From Calditrichaceae bacterium (GTDB lineage: Bacteria; Calditrichota; Calditrichia; Calditrichales; Calditrichaceae), in the NCBI GenBank assembly GCA_024763405.1, contig JANTFQ010000058.1, positions 1 to 10,288 of the forward strand: DNA of 10,288 nt, in the 5' to 3' direction. The stretch's first letter is position 1. Each line of letters begins with the position of its first letter. The position numbers were made by a program, and so were the translations under genes. The notes beneath the pieces are model-generated. The model worked only from the letters and a program-made list of their open reading frames with translations, was not told the origin of the DNA and ran no database searches. Of this stretch, positions 1-6,444 are shown one piece after another.

Positions 1-67
1 TCTGCTGTTAATCGATCGGGACGGACATAAAGCGCAGACACGTTTTTATATTAATCTTCAGCAATAG
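1..67 (+). CDS. 3' end of an upstream gene, product unknown
   Basis: A plus-strand frame open from the window edge ends at a TAG at 65-67 and leaves about 21 visible C-terminal residues (LLLIDRDGHKAQ followed by TRFYINLQQ). The pattern of hydrophobic strand, D-x-D-G turn and second strand is what the last two strands of an immunoglobulin-like or similar beta-sandwich domain look like. Some penicillin-binding protein 1C C-terminal domains end in a comparable way, but the fragment is too short to identify. The downstream 136 bp is AT-rich and appears non-coding. The frame is chosen because it gives a protein-like ending; another frame stops at position 30. Confidence 0.4.
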   Translation, partial: LLLIDRDGHKAQTRFYINLQQ

Positions 68-203
68 CGCTTTAAGTATTTTTTAAAAACTACTTTCATT
101 ACCAAAATGATTTGTTTACATTTTACAAAACCTGATTCTGTGTAACATTCTCCTTTTCCCAGACTTTATATCAAATCCATTCATTTATCCTTAGGGAGGT
201 AAT

Positions 204-788
204 ATGCACGCTTCATTTTTTCATCGTTTTACCGCCGGATTTATTTTAGCCATACTTTTATTTACAAGCAGTATTTACGCCCAGGACCAGATCGAGCTTA
301 AAAAGAAATTCTTCTCTCCAATTAAATACTCCTTAAACGGTCAGAAACCTATGGATATTTACACCTTCAGCGGAATGGACTGCCGGCCGCATTTTAAAAA
401 AATTATCAGCCGCTATCCGGAAGCTTTTAAGGAAATAAAAACATCGTATACATACAATGGCGTTGCGCTGGCCGGTAGTGCTGTGATGCTTCTTGGTTCT
501 GTACTGATGCTTTCCAACACCCTGCAGGAAGCGGAAGATGTTAATAATGGCAAGCTGTCAAGCAGTTCAAATGATTCTTCCCCGCTGCTTTTAGTGGTAG
601 GCGGAGCCGTTCTTACGTTAGTGGGCGGAATGATTGCACACACTCATTTAAAAAAAGGAATAGAAATTTTCAATACAAAATCGAAAAAGGCTGGCGATGT
701 TCAAAATGGAACAGGTCTTCATTTTCAGTTTAGTCCCAGGCTTGTGCAAAGCAGTCCCGGGCTGAGTTTATGCTTTTATTGGAATTAA
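204..788 (+). CDS. uncharacterised exported protein with two hydrophobic segments
   Basis: This 194-residue protein is not recognised. The ATG is fixed by a strong ribosome binding site (AGGGAGGT, 193-200) and by a typical signal peptide (residues 1-26, basic start then FILAILLF, cleavage probably at IYA|QD). The mature protein has a polar stretch containing YPEAFKEIK (about 70-78), a first hydrophobic, Gly/Ala-rich helix (about 85-105), a Ser/Asn-rich loop, and a second such helix (about 127-148) followed by HLKKGIEIFN. The C-terminus (SPRLVQSS, GLSLCFYW) is strand-like. The two glycine-rich helices suggest an inner-membrane hairpin, or a small exported protein of the kind common in FCB genomes with a helical hairpin before a short strand-rich tail. 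It converges on the DUF6029 gene, with 91 bp between the stops. No partner or pathway can be inferred. Confidence 0.8.
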   Translation: MHASFFHRFTAGFILAILLFTSSIYAQDQIELKKKFFSPIKYSLNGQKPMDIYTFSGMDCRPHFKKIISRYPEAFKEIKTSYTYNGVALAGSAVMLLGSVLMLSNTLQEAEDVNNGKLSSSSNDSSPLLLVVGGAVLTLVGGMIAHTHLKKGIEIFNTKSKKAGDVQNGTGLHFQFSPRLVQSSPGLSLCFYWN

Positions 789-879
789 AAAGGCAGGCGC
801 TTTTCCGGAAAATAGACAAAGAATCTCTTATCCTGTCAGATTGTACTTTTGCCTGAATACGGCCGGATTCGCCGGTTGC

Positions 880-2292
880 TTAGAAGCGGTTGTTAATTTT
901 GATTTCCAGGCCGTTAAACTCCGGTTCGTAACGGCAGACGCCGCCGACACAGACAAAGCCTTCTTTGCGGGAACCGTACAAGATAGAGACGCGCTGATTC
1001 TCCCAAAAATTGAAGCTGAGTGTTCCGTATAGCCAGTTATTTTTATCTTTCTGCCAGTTGGGCAGCTGATCTTCGTTGGTCCACTCCCCCACTAACGCCG
1101 CGCTCAGCCAGGGCGAACGAGAGTACTCAAGCAATACAAATTCGTTATCAAATTCACTTTTATAAATATTGGGCGCTTTTAAAGTATTAATGGTATGCTG
1201 GTGCTGATAACTGATATGCAGCTGATCGCGATCGGAAAGATTAAAGGCACCGTCGATAAGCGGCGTAATATTTTGTGTAGAAAGGTCTTCACTCCAGGCC
1301 AGGGCGCCGTATATTTCGAACTTCTGATGATAATCCAGATGTACCTGCCCGTACCATTCGTTAAAAAGAAGCTGGTTTTCGTGGCTGCGTGTTTTACTGT
1401 GGTTCAAAATAATTTCCCACATCTCCCACGGTGTGATTACCGCTTCGATCTGGTAGCCCTTTTCGTCGTTCAGATTCAGGGCATGCGGATGACGGTTTAG
1501 TAAAGAGAATGAATGTTCCCGGCTTAAAGAAGGGGCCGCATTATATTCGGTACCGTATGAATTCTGGAAGGAAAGATTATCGTAATCCTTGTATTCCATC
1601 GTGATGGAAATTTTATCGAAGGAAAGATTTAGGGCGGTATAATGGCTTAATTTATTGGTCCAGTCCGGACGAACAGCTTCCGTATAAATATCCCACCAGC
1701 CCCGGCCGTAATTAAGGCGGGAGGCCCACATACTGCCCGCTTTCTTTTTCCCGTTTTCCTGGCGCAGATAGCTGCCGCCGATGTGCAGTCCTTTTAGTGG
1801 TTTTACTTCTCCGTCAAAACCGTAGAGCATATCTTTACGCCGGTTGTATTTATCACGCATTTTTCCGGCAATCACCTTGGTTCGGAACTTGCGGCCCTTG
1901 TAGCCATACTTGAACCCGTCAATATTATTGTCCACCCGCAGATTACGATCTTCGTAAGTCCGCAGGGTAAGTCCCCGGCCAAACATCTCGTAGTAGTTTC
2001 CCAGTGTAAAATTCATCCTTTTCCAGCGGTACTGCACATAGCGGTAGGTCAGCGCGTATTCATCCACAAGATAATCTTTATCAAAAATAAAGGGATCGGG
2101 AGGATGGTTAATTTCGTAGCGCAGGCCGAATTTAAAAGCCTTTAACTGGTAGTTTAAATCGGCCCAGTCTTCGATAATCTGGCGATCGTAGTCCTTCCAA
2201 TTGGTATAAACAAATTGATTGCGGAAGGAGACCTGTGCCGGAGCAGAAGCGGTAAGAATAAAAAGAAGAAAGAATACACTGTTTTTTTTCAT
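880..2292 (-). CDS. DUF6029-type outer-membrane beta-barrel protein
   Basis: This 470-residue protein has a signal peptide (residues 1-20, cleavage near APAQ|VS). The rest is dominated by alternating aromatic and polar strands and ends in Phe (KINNRF), as expected for a barrel inserted in the outer membrane. The segment around residues 97-126 (LGNYYEMFGRGLTLR, then DNNIDGFKYG) matches my memory of the DUF6029 family, as does a C-terminal cysteine pair CVGGVC (C448/C453) just before the last strand. The function of the family is unknown. The ATG at 2292 lies 11 bp after the stop of the thioredoxin gene and has only a weak purine stretch (AGAGAA), so it is probably translationally coupled to that gene. 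It is the last gene of the minus-strand run and converges on the gene at 204-788. The family assignment is from recalled motifs, not a search. Confidence 0.8.
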   Translation of the reverse strand: MKKNSVFFLLFILTASAPAQVSFRNQFVYTNWKDYDRQIIEDWADLNYQLKAFKFGLRYEINHPPDPFIFDKDYLVDEYALTYRYVQYRWKRMNFTLGNYYEMFGRGLTLRTYEDRNLRVDNNIDGFKYGYKGRKFRTKVIAGKMRDKYNRRKDMLYGFDGEVKPLKGLHIGGSYLRQENGKKKAGSMWASRLNYGRGWWDIYTEAVRPDWTNKLSHYTALNLSFDKISITMEYKDYDNLSFQNSYGTEYNAAPSLSREHSFSLLNRHPHALNLNDEKGYQIEAVITPWEMWEIILNHSKTRSHENQLLFNEWYGQVHLDYHQKFEIYGALAWSEDLSTQNITPLIDGAFNLSDRDQLHISYQHQHTINTLKAPNIYKSEFDNEFVLLEYSRSPWLSAALVGEWTNEDQLPNWQKDKNNWLYGTLSFNFWENQRVSILYGSRKEGFVCVGGVCRYEPEFNGLEIKINNRF

Positions 2293-2303
2293 TTTCGAAT
2301 TCT

Positions 2304-2774
2304 CTACTTAAGCAATTTCCGGATTTCTTTCTTCAGTTCGGCTTCATCGCCTTTGCGGTAGCCGGTGTGGGTAAAGACGACCTTTCCCGATTTGTCCACC
2401 AGCATGGTATAGGGCACTTCGTTTACCAGCATTTCCTGGGCGGTTTCCCCGCTGGGATCGAGTAGCCAGGTAAAGTCGTATTTATGTAATTTTACATAAT
2501 TTTTTACCTTGGCCAGGCTGCGCGGTGAATCGATGGAAATGGCAATTATTAAAACATCGTTGTCGGCAAAATCTTCTCTTACCTGCTGCAAAGCCGGATG
2601 TTCCTTTTTACAGGGCAGGCACCAAGTAGCCCAAAACGAAATCACCACCGCATCGTGGTCTAAGTTTTCTTCCAGGACAAAGGTGTCGCCGTTAACATCG
2701 TCTAATTCTAACTGTGTTACATTTTGCGCGCTGATAAGCAGTGGCAGCAAGAGGATTAAAAAAAGTTTTTTCAT
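2304..2774 (-). CDS. TlpA/ResA-like periplasmic thiol-disulfide oxidoreductase
   Basis: This is a 156-residue exported thioredoxin-fold protein. A signal peptide (residues 1-16, MKKLFLILLLPLLISA) is followed by the TlpA/AhpC-type fold. The redox motif is WCLPC (C52, C55) within SFWATWCLPCKKEHP, and the conserved cis-proline is P121 in NEVPYTML. A strand-turn-strand (LVDKSGKVVFTHTGY) and a final helix complete the domain. Members of this family reduce or shuffle disulfides outside the cytoplasm, for example in cytochrome c maturation or on specific client proteins. No cytochrome genes are nearby. The frame extends upstream to a TTG at 2792, but the ATG at 2774 has an AGGA at the right distance and begins the signal peptide, so it is preferred. 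The DUF6029 barrel follows after 11 bp, which suggests co-transcription and a role in maturing or servicing that envelope protein. Confidence 0.92.
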   Translation of the reverse strand: MKKLFLILLLPLLISAQNVTQLELDDVNGDTFVLEENLDHDAVVISFWATWCLPCKKEHPALQQVREDFADNDVLIIAISIDSPRSLAKVKNYVKLHKYDFTWLLDPSGETAQEMLVNEVPYTMLVDKSGKVVFTHTGYRKGDEAELKKEIRKLLK

Positions 2775-2799
2775 AGAAGTTCCTGATTTCAATTATCTG

Positions 2800-2835
2800 G
2801 AACCGGGAACAGAGAGGATTCTCCGTTCTTGGTTC
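2800..2835 (-). promoter_or_regulatory. hairpin in the leader of the thioredoxin gene
   Basis: An imperfect inverted repeat lies 25 bp upstream of the ATG at 2774. The outer 5-bp stem GAACC/GGTTC (2800-2804 with 2831-2835) is separated by a 2x2 internal loop from an inner 9-bp stem (GAACAGAGA 2807-2815 with TCTCCGTTC 2820-2828, one non-Watson-Crick pair), closed by a 4-base loop. It leaves the AGGA ribosome binding site free and has no U tract on either strand, so it is not an intrinsic terminator. It could stabilise the 5' end of a processed message or be a binding site. The structure is visible; the role is inference. Confidence 0.4.
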
Positions 2836-2899
2836 TAACTTAAATTTTAATTGTAACAGGACAAAAATGATTTTAAAAAATAATGGTATTCCTCAAGAT

Positions 2900-2959
2900 A
2901 ACCCTCCCCGCCTTTGGCACCCCTCCCTTTTCTGGAAGGGAGGGGAAAGGGGGTGGGTT
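2900..2959. repeat. GC-rich palindromic intergenic element
   Basis: A 60-bp near-perfect palindrome sits in an otherwise AT-rich spacer. The inner stem is 10 bp and perfect (CCCCTCCCTT 2920-2929 with AAGGGAGGGG 2936-2945, loop TTCTGG). The outer arms pair AACCC, CCCC and CTTT (2900-2915) with AAAGG, GGG and GGGTT (2946-2959), with one mismatch and a small bulge. A mini-hairpin GCCTTTGGC lies at the left shoulder. Composition and form resemble dispersed REP- or MITE-like palindromes that recur between genes in many FCB genomes. A second copy is not present in this window. On the plus strand it is followed by GTTTTT, but no plus-strand gene ends there. On the minus strand it lies between the CFGxC gene and the thioredoxin gene and may limit read-through or stabilise 3' ends. 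Confidence 0.6.
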
Positions 2960-3036
2960 GTTTTTAACTTTCGTTAACCATTTCTGTATTTATCCTGATA
3001 ACTTTAAATTGTCATTTTTAATAAAAGTACGGCGTT

Positions 3037-4431
3037 CTATTTCAATAAAAGCATCTTGCCGGTTTTAATTTGTCCGTTGGCTCTAAGCTGGTACAAATAG
3101 GTACCGGAAGAAAGAGCAGACGCATCGAATTGAACCATATGCCGTCCCGCTTCCTGCCGTTCATTAATCAACGTCTGAACCGTTTTACCGGAAATATCAA
3201 ACACGGTAAGTTCAACCCGGCTGATAGCTGAAAGCTGATAGCTAATCGCTGTCGTTGGATTAAAGGGATTGGGATAATTGCCCAGAAGCTCAAACCCGTG
3301 CACGGGAATTCCCGCTTGCTCACCGATGGCGGTAGACGTTGTGTGCAGCGAGAAAGCCTGCCGCAGTGTGTCTGTTTCGCCGTCGGCATAGAACTGCATT
3401 AAAACATCTCCGTCTGCCGGCGTTGCATCGGAATAGAATGTAATTTTATATTCCAGACTATCGCCGGGGTTAATCAAAGAATTTACTGAATCCACATCGG
3501 ATGTCGGACAGCTGCCGAAACAGAGTGTGGTGGACCAGCCGGCGGGAATATTATTTTCTTCTCGGACAAGAAACGCTGTAAACGCCTTCGCGCTGTTGTT
3601 AAACACATAACCCGAAAACTCATGACTTTGCCCGGCCAGTGTATCGGCCGAGGTATCAGCAACACTAATAGAAAATGGTGGAGGCAAAATGGAAGCTTCA
3701 AATTTTTGGCTATAGATATAATTAAGAAAAGTATCTGCAATTGAAATATTCGTAACAGATGTTCCGGCAGAGGTGTTATCCGTTATATATTTTAAATAGA
3801 AATCGATACTATCGCCAGCAGCCAGCACAACTTCCCTGCTATTTGGCGCTAAAACATTATAACCGAATCCTGCTTCCAGAGTCCATTGATAGGCGAGTGT
3901 TTCTTCTATATCAAACATTTTATAGACGCGCTGGCGTTTACAGGTATTTTTAAGCATACCGTTAAAAACCACGCTTTCACCAGCATTAATTTCAGCTAAT
4001 GTGTCTTGAACAGAAGCCGAAAAAGTTGGCTCGGTAGAAGCGGTAAACCAATACTGAACATAGCTGGTACCATCCCAGAAAGAAAGCTGCGCCTTCGCTT
4101 CTTCGGAACTTATTTCCGGTGAAACAAAGCTAATTTCATAAACCAAACTATCATGCGGCGGTATTTTCACATTTTCAATACGCTCGAACTGAGGAGGCAA
4201 ACAATTCCCAAAACAAAGAGAAGTAAGCCAACCAGTTGGAAGGTTTTGGTCTCTAAACATAGACACTGTTATGGTATCCGTTATTGTATTATGGACATAA
4301 CCTCCAAGTTGCAGGCTGTTATTTTGATTCAGATACCCCACTGAATCCATTTCAAAGGTAACGTAATAGTCCTGTGAATAAAGAAGAGAAAGACTTAATA
4401 GAAAAGAAATTAAAATAAAACGTAATTTCAT
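3037..4431 (-). CDS. T9SS-exported three-repeat beta-sandwich protein with CFGxC motifs
   Basis: This 464-residue protein has a signal peptide (residues 1-20, LLYSQ|DYY). Three tandem beta-sandwich repeats follow at about 23-133, 134-250 and 252-365. Repeats 1 and 3 are clearly homologous: LPTGWLTSLCFGNCLPP (C73, C77) against IPAGWSTTLCFGSCPTS (C304, C308), each followed by a PxDSL[VE]Y[EK]I strand. Repeat 2 keeps the sandwich (AGDSIDFYLKY) but lacks the cysteine pair and has a lone C164. Residues 385-464 are a type A T9SS sorting domain (NYPNPFNPTTAISYQL at the start, GKMLLLK at the end), so the mature protein should be secreted through the outer membrane and possibly anchored there. The ATG at 4431 has GAGG 7 bp upstream. 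The CxxxC pairs may be disulfides or metal ligands; enzymatic residues are not evident. It probably serves as a surface or adhesion-type protein whose cysteines are handled by the neighbouring thioredoxin-fold proteins (inference). Confidence 0.85.
   Translation of the reverse strand: MKLRFILISFLLSLSLLYSQDYYVTFEMDSVGYLNQNNSLQLGGYVHNTITDTITVSMFRDQNLPTGWLTSLCFGNCLPPQFERIENVKIPPHDSLVYEISFVSPEISSEEAKAQLSFWDGTSYVQYWFTASTEPTFSASVQDTLAEINAGESVVFNGMLKNTCKRQRVYKMFDIEETLAYQWTLEAGFGYNVLAPNSREVVLAAGDSIDFYLKYITDNTSAGTSVTNISIADTFLNYIYSQKFEASILPPPFSISVADTSADTLAGQSHEFSGYVFNNSAKAFTAFLVREENNIPAGWSTTLCFGSCPTSDVDSVNSLINPGDSLEYKITFYSDATPADGDVLMQFYADGETDTLRQAFSLHTTSTAIGEQAGIPVHGFELLGNYPNPFNPTTAISYQLSAISRVELTVFDISGKTVQTLINERQEAGRHMVQFDASALSSGTYLYQLRANGQIKTGKMLLLK
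3220..3243 (-). repeat. short direct repeat inside the sorting-domain coding sequence
   Basis: On the coding strand the decamer AGCTATCAGC occurs twice, separated by TTTC. It encodes the SYQLSAIS segment of the T9SS sorting domain (about residues 397-404). The neighbouring T9SS protein reads ISYRLNKATN at the same place without such a repeat. The unit could be a replication-slippage product or a domesticated dispersed short repeat. It keeps the frame. Confidence 0.5.
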
Positions 4432-4449
4432 AAAATAACCTCAATAACT

Positions 4450-4482
4450 AAAAAAATTGAGGAATACAAAATGTATTCCTCA
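4450..4482 (-). terminator. intrinsic terminator after the Omp28/T9SS gene
   Basis: Read on the minus strand, a perfect 10-bp stem (TGAGGAATAC paired with GTATTCCTCA, loop ATTTT) starts 21 bp after the stop of the 4504-6435 gene and is followed by ATTTTTTT. This is a textbook rho-independent terminator. It lies only 18 bp before the ATG of the next gene on the same strand, so it may work as a partial terminator that lowers expression of the downstream gene rather than as an operon end. Confidence 0.85.
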
Positions 4483-4503
4483 TTTAAATATAAAAATCTA
4501 ACT

Positions 4504-6435
4504 TTATTTTACCAGTAGCATTTTGCGTACTTGTGTAAAACTACTAGTTATAATTTTATAATAATAAACACCGGTTGCCATATTTTCCCCATTAAACAAA
4601 ACAGTATGCTCTCCTACAGCTTGCTCCCCTGAAACCAAAGTACGTATTTTTTGACCAGCTGTATTAAATACCGTCAACTCCACGTTTGTAGCTTTGTTTA
4701 AACGATAGCTGATAGAAGTTAAAGGATTAAACGGATTTGGATAGTTTTGATCCATTTCTACCATTGTAGGAATCTGCTCTATATTTCTGTCTGCTATTGC
4801 ATTTGGCTCATTTGCCATATTGACTTTGGCAACCGCCATAATTTCTTTATTCTCATCATTTTGAATAAACACAATTAAATCAGAATTTTCCTTAACCACA
4901 CCTGATGGAAAAGTAAACACGATTGTATCAGTCACTGTCATATCAGTATACGGAGCGGTACTGCCATCGTATAATGTTTTACCATTATAATCCGGATACA
5001 TTTTCCGTTCACAAAATTCAATAGATTCCATACACGTTTCCCACGTATACGGAATATTTGATTCTTCAAGAACATAACGCAATTTAAAAGTTTTTAAATA
5101 CGAAGGTGCATTAAATGTCGTGGTGGAAACTGCCGTGATAGTTGTATCAGTTGCAATGGCTTCCGAAAAAGTCAGTTCTATCCCAAATCCGGTATTTTCC
5201 TGCCTAACCGCGTCATAAAAAGCCTTATAGTCATCATAAAGCGGCACCCAATCCACATCACAGCCGCCACCGCCAACTTTTACATGCGTTCCTCCCGCAA
5301 CTACGGTAGGATAACCGGTAATATTATAGTATCCGGTACGCCCGTCAGCATCAGGAGTTGAGAAGGGATCGTTGTCCGTATCATAATTATGATATTCTAC
5401 AAGAGACATCGTTTCTGGATAATCGGAATGCAGGCTATCTAGAGCCCTTGATGCAGCTACACAATTAGGACAGGTAACGCCGGTTCCTTTTTCAAATAAG
5501 ACCATATCTTTTGTATCGGAAAAAGTATCAATTGCTTTATAGGCCACATCATTTGAACTATCTTCATCTCCTGTTAACAATGTTTTAATAAAATACTTAT
5601 ATTGATTTTCAGCAGAAAAAGTATAGCTCGAAAATGTAACAATTTCTTCATCTCCAATGGGTAGATCCGTCACATTTTTTGTTTCAATAATTATTTCACT
5701 ACCATCCCAATCTAAATATCCAAAGGAAACTGAAAATGATTCTGTATTTGAACCAACGTTCTGAATGGTCCCTTTAGGCTGGGCAGATGTCGATACTGAA
5801 TAGTGCGAATCCATATCAAGGCTGACTGCACGTACATCGTGATCTTCTGCTTCATAAACACCAACATCATCAATATACCAATAATCGGCATAAGCACCAA
5901 TATATTGAAAAGCAATATAAACTGTAGATTCTCCGGCATAATCCTGTAAATAAACTGTTACCGGATCATTCCCAAAGCCATTAACGGTATGATCGGCAGG
6001 CGTCATTACCAGTAAATCTGAGAAACTATTTACATCCGTTTGTGACGTCGTAGATACTTTGATTTTATGTGTATCACCAGAGCTTGCCCAATAGTGTTCA
6101 CCTTCATAAAAAACTAGTTTTCCATTAACGATTCCCGAAAGATCTAATGCTGGCGTTACAATCCAGGCATCCTGAGCTTTCCATGGTAAATCCGGTGAAA
6201 TATAGGCAGAGCTACTACCCGTTTCATACATACTTGTTGATTCATTCCATCCACTGTTTGAACTACCATTATTAAGAGACGCCCATCCTGAAGGAGGAAC
6301 GCCGTTTTCAAAAGACTCAAACAGGATTGTTGCTCCACCCGAAGTTTTTGCAGGAGATGCATTTTTATCTGAACTTGCAAAAACTGAGACTGCAATCCAG
6401 AGGCTCATTATTGATAGCAGTAAAAATCTGTTCAT
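4504..6435 (-). CDS. secreted Omp28-like thioredoxin-fold protein with jelly-roll and T9SS domains
   Basis: This 643-residue multidomain exported protein has a signal peptide (residues 1-20, VSVFA|SS). Residues about 36-196 form a cleaved-adhesin/MAM-like jelly roll (ILFESFENGVPPSGW, WIVTPALDLSG, WYIDDVGVYE). Residues about 200-300 look like a CARDB-type sandwich. Residues about 310-540 are Omp28-like: a thioredoxin fold with VLFEKGTGVTCPNC (C322, C325), cis-proline P376 in GYPTVV, then a beta-sandwich. Further cysteines are C392, C468 and C475. Residues 564-643 are a type A T9SS sorting domain (NYPNPFNP to RKMLLVK). Omp28-family proteins are outer-membrane or surface proteins named from Porphyromonas, and their biochemical role is not firmly established. 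The CPNC motif suggests disulfide chemistry. The ATG has AAGGAGG that overlaps the stop of the upstream lipoprotein gene (9 bp gap), so the two are tightly coupled. An intrinsic terminator follows. Confidence 0.88.
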   Translation of the reverse strand: MNRFLLLSIMSLWIAVSVFASSDKNASPAKTSGGATILFESFENGVPPSGWASLNNGSSNSGWNESTSMYETGSSSAYISPDLPWKAQDAWIVTPALDLSGIVNGKLVFYEGEHYWASSGDTHKIKVSTTSQTDVNSFSDLLVMTPADHTVNGFGNDPVTVYLQDYAGESTVYIAFQYIGAYADYWYIDDVGVYEAEDHDVRAVSLDMDSHYSVSTSAQPKGTIQNVGSNTESFSVSFGYLDWDGSEIIIETKNVTDLPIGDEEIVTFSSYTFSAENQYKYFIKTLLTGDEDSSNDVAYKAIDTFSDTKDMVLFEKGTGVTCPNCVAASRALDSLHSDYPETMSLVEYHNYDTDNDPFSTPDADGRTGYYNITGYPTVVAGGTHVKVGGGGCDVDWVPLYDDYKAFYDAVRQENTGFGIELTFSEAIATDTTITAVSTTTFNAPSYLKTFKLRYVLEESNIPYTWETCMESIEFCERKMYPDYNGKTLYDGSTAPYTDMTVTDTIVFTFPSGVVKENSDLIVFIQNDENKEIMAVAKVNMANEPNAIADRNIEQIPTMVEMDQNYPNPFNPLTSISYRLNKATNVELTVFNTAGQKIRTLVSGEQAVGEHTVLFNGENMATGVYYYKIITSSFTQVRKMLLVK

Positions 6436-6444
6436 ACTTCCTCC

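Noticed and set aside
861..877. Short GC hairpin (GGCCGG-ATTCG-CCGGTT) between the converging genes as a bidirectional terminator
   Set aside because: There are only four Watson-Crick pairs plus wobbles and no T tract on either strand.
1195..1500. Open plus-strand frame across the DUF6029 gene
   Set aside because: It is antisense to a well-supported barrel gene, has no ribosome binding site and no recognisable protein features.
2775..2792. Upstream TTG start for the TlpA-like gene
   Set aside because: It would put six polar residues before the signal peptide and lacks a ribosome binding site. The ATG at 2774 has AGGA at good spacing.
2900..2970. The GC-rich palindrome as an intrinsic terminator for the CFGxC gene
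   Set aside because: On the minus strand no U tract follows the stem. The T run is on the plus strand, where no gene ends.
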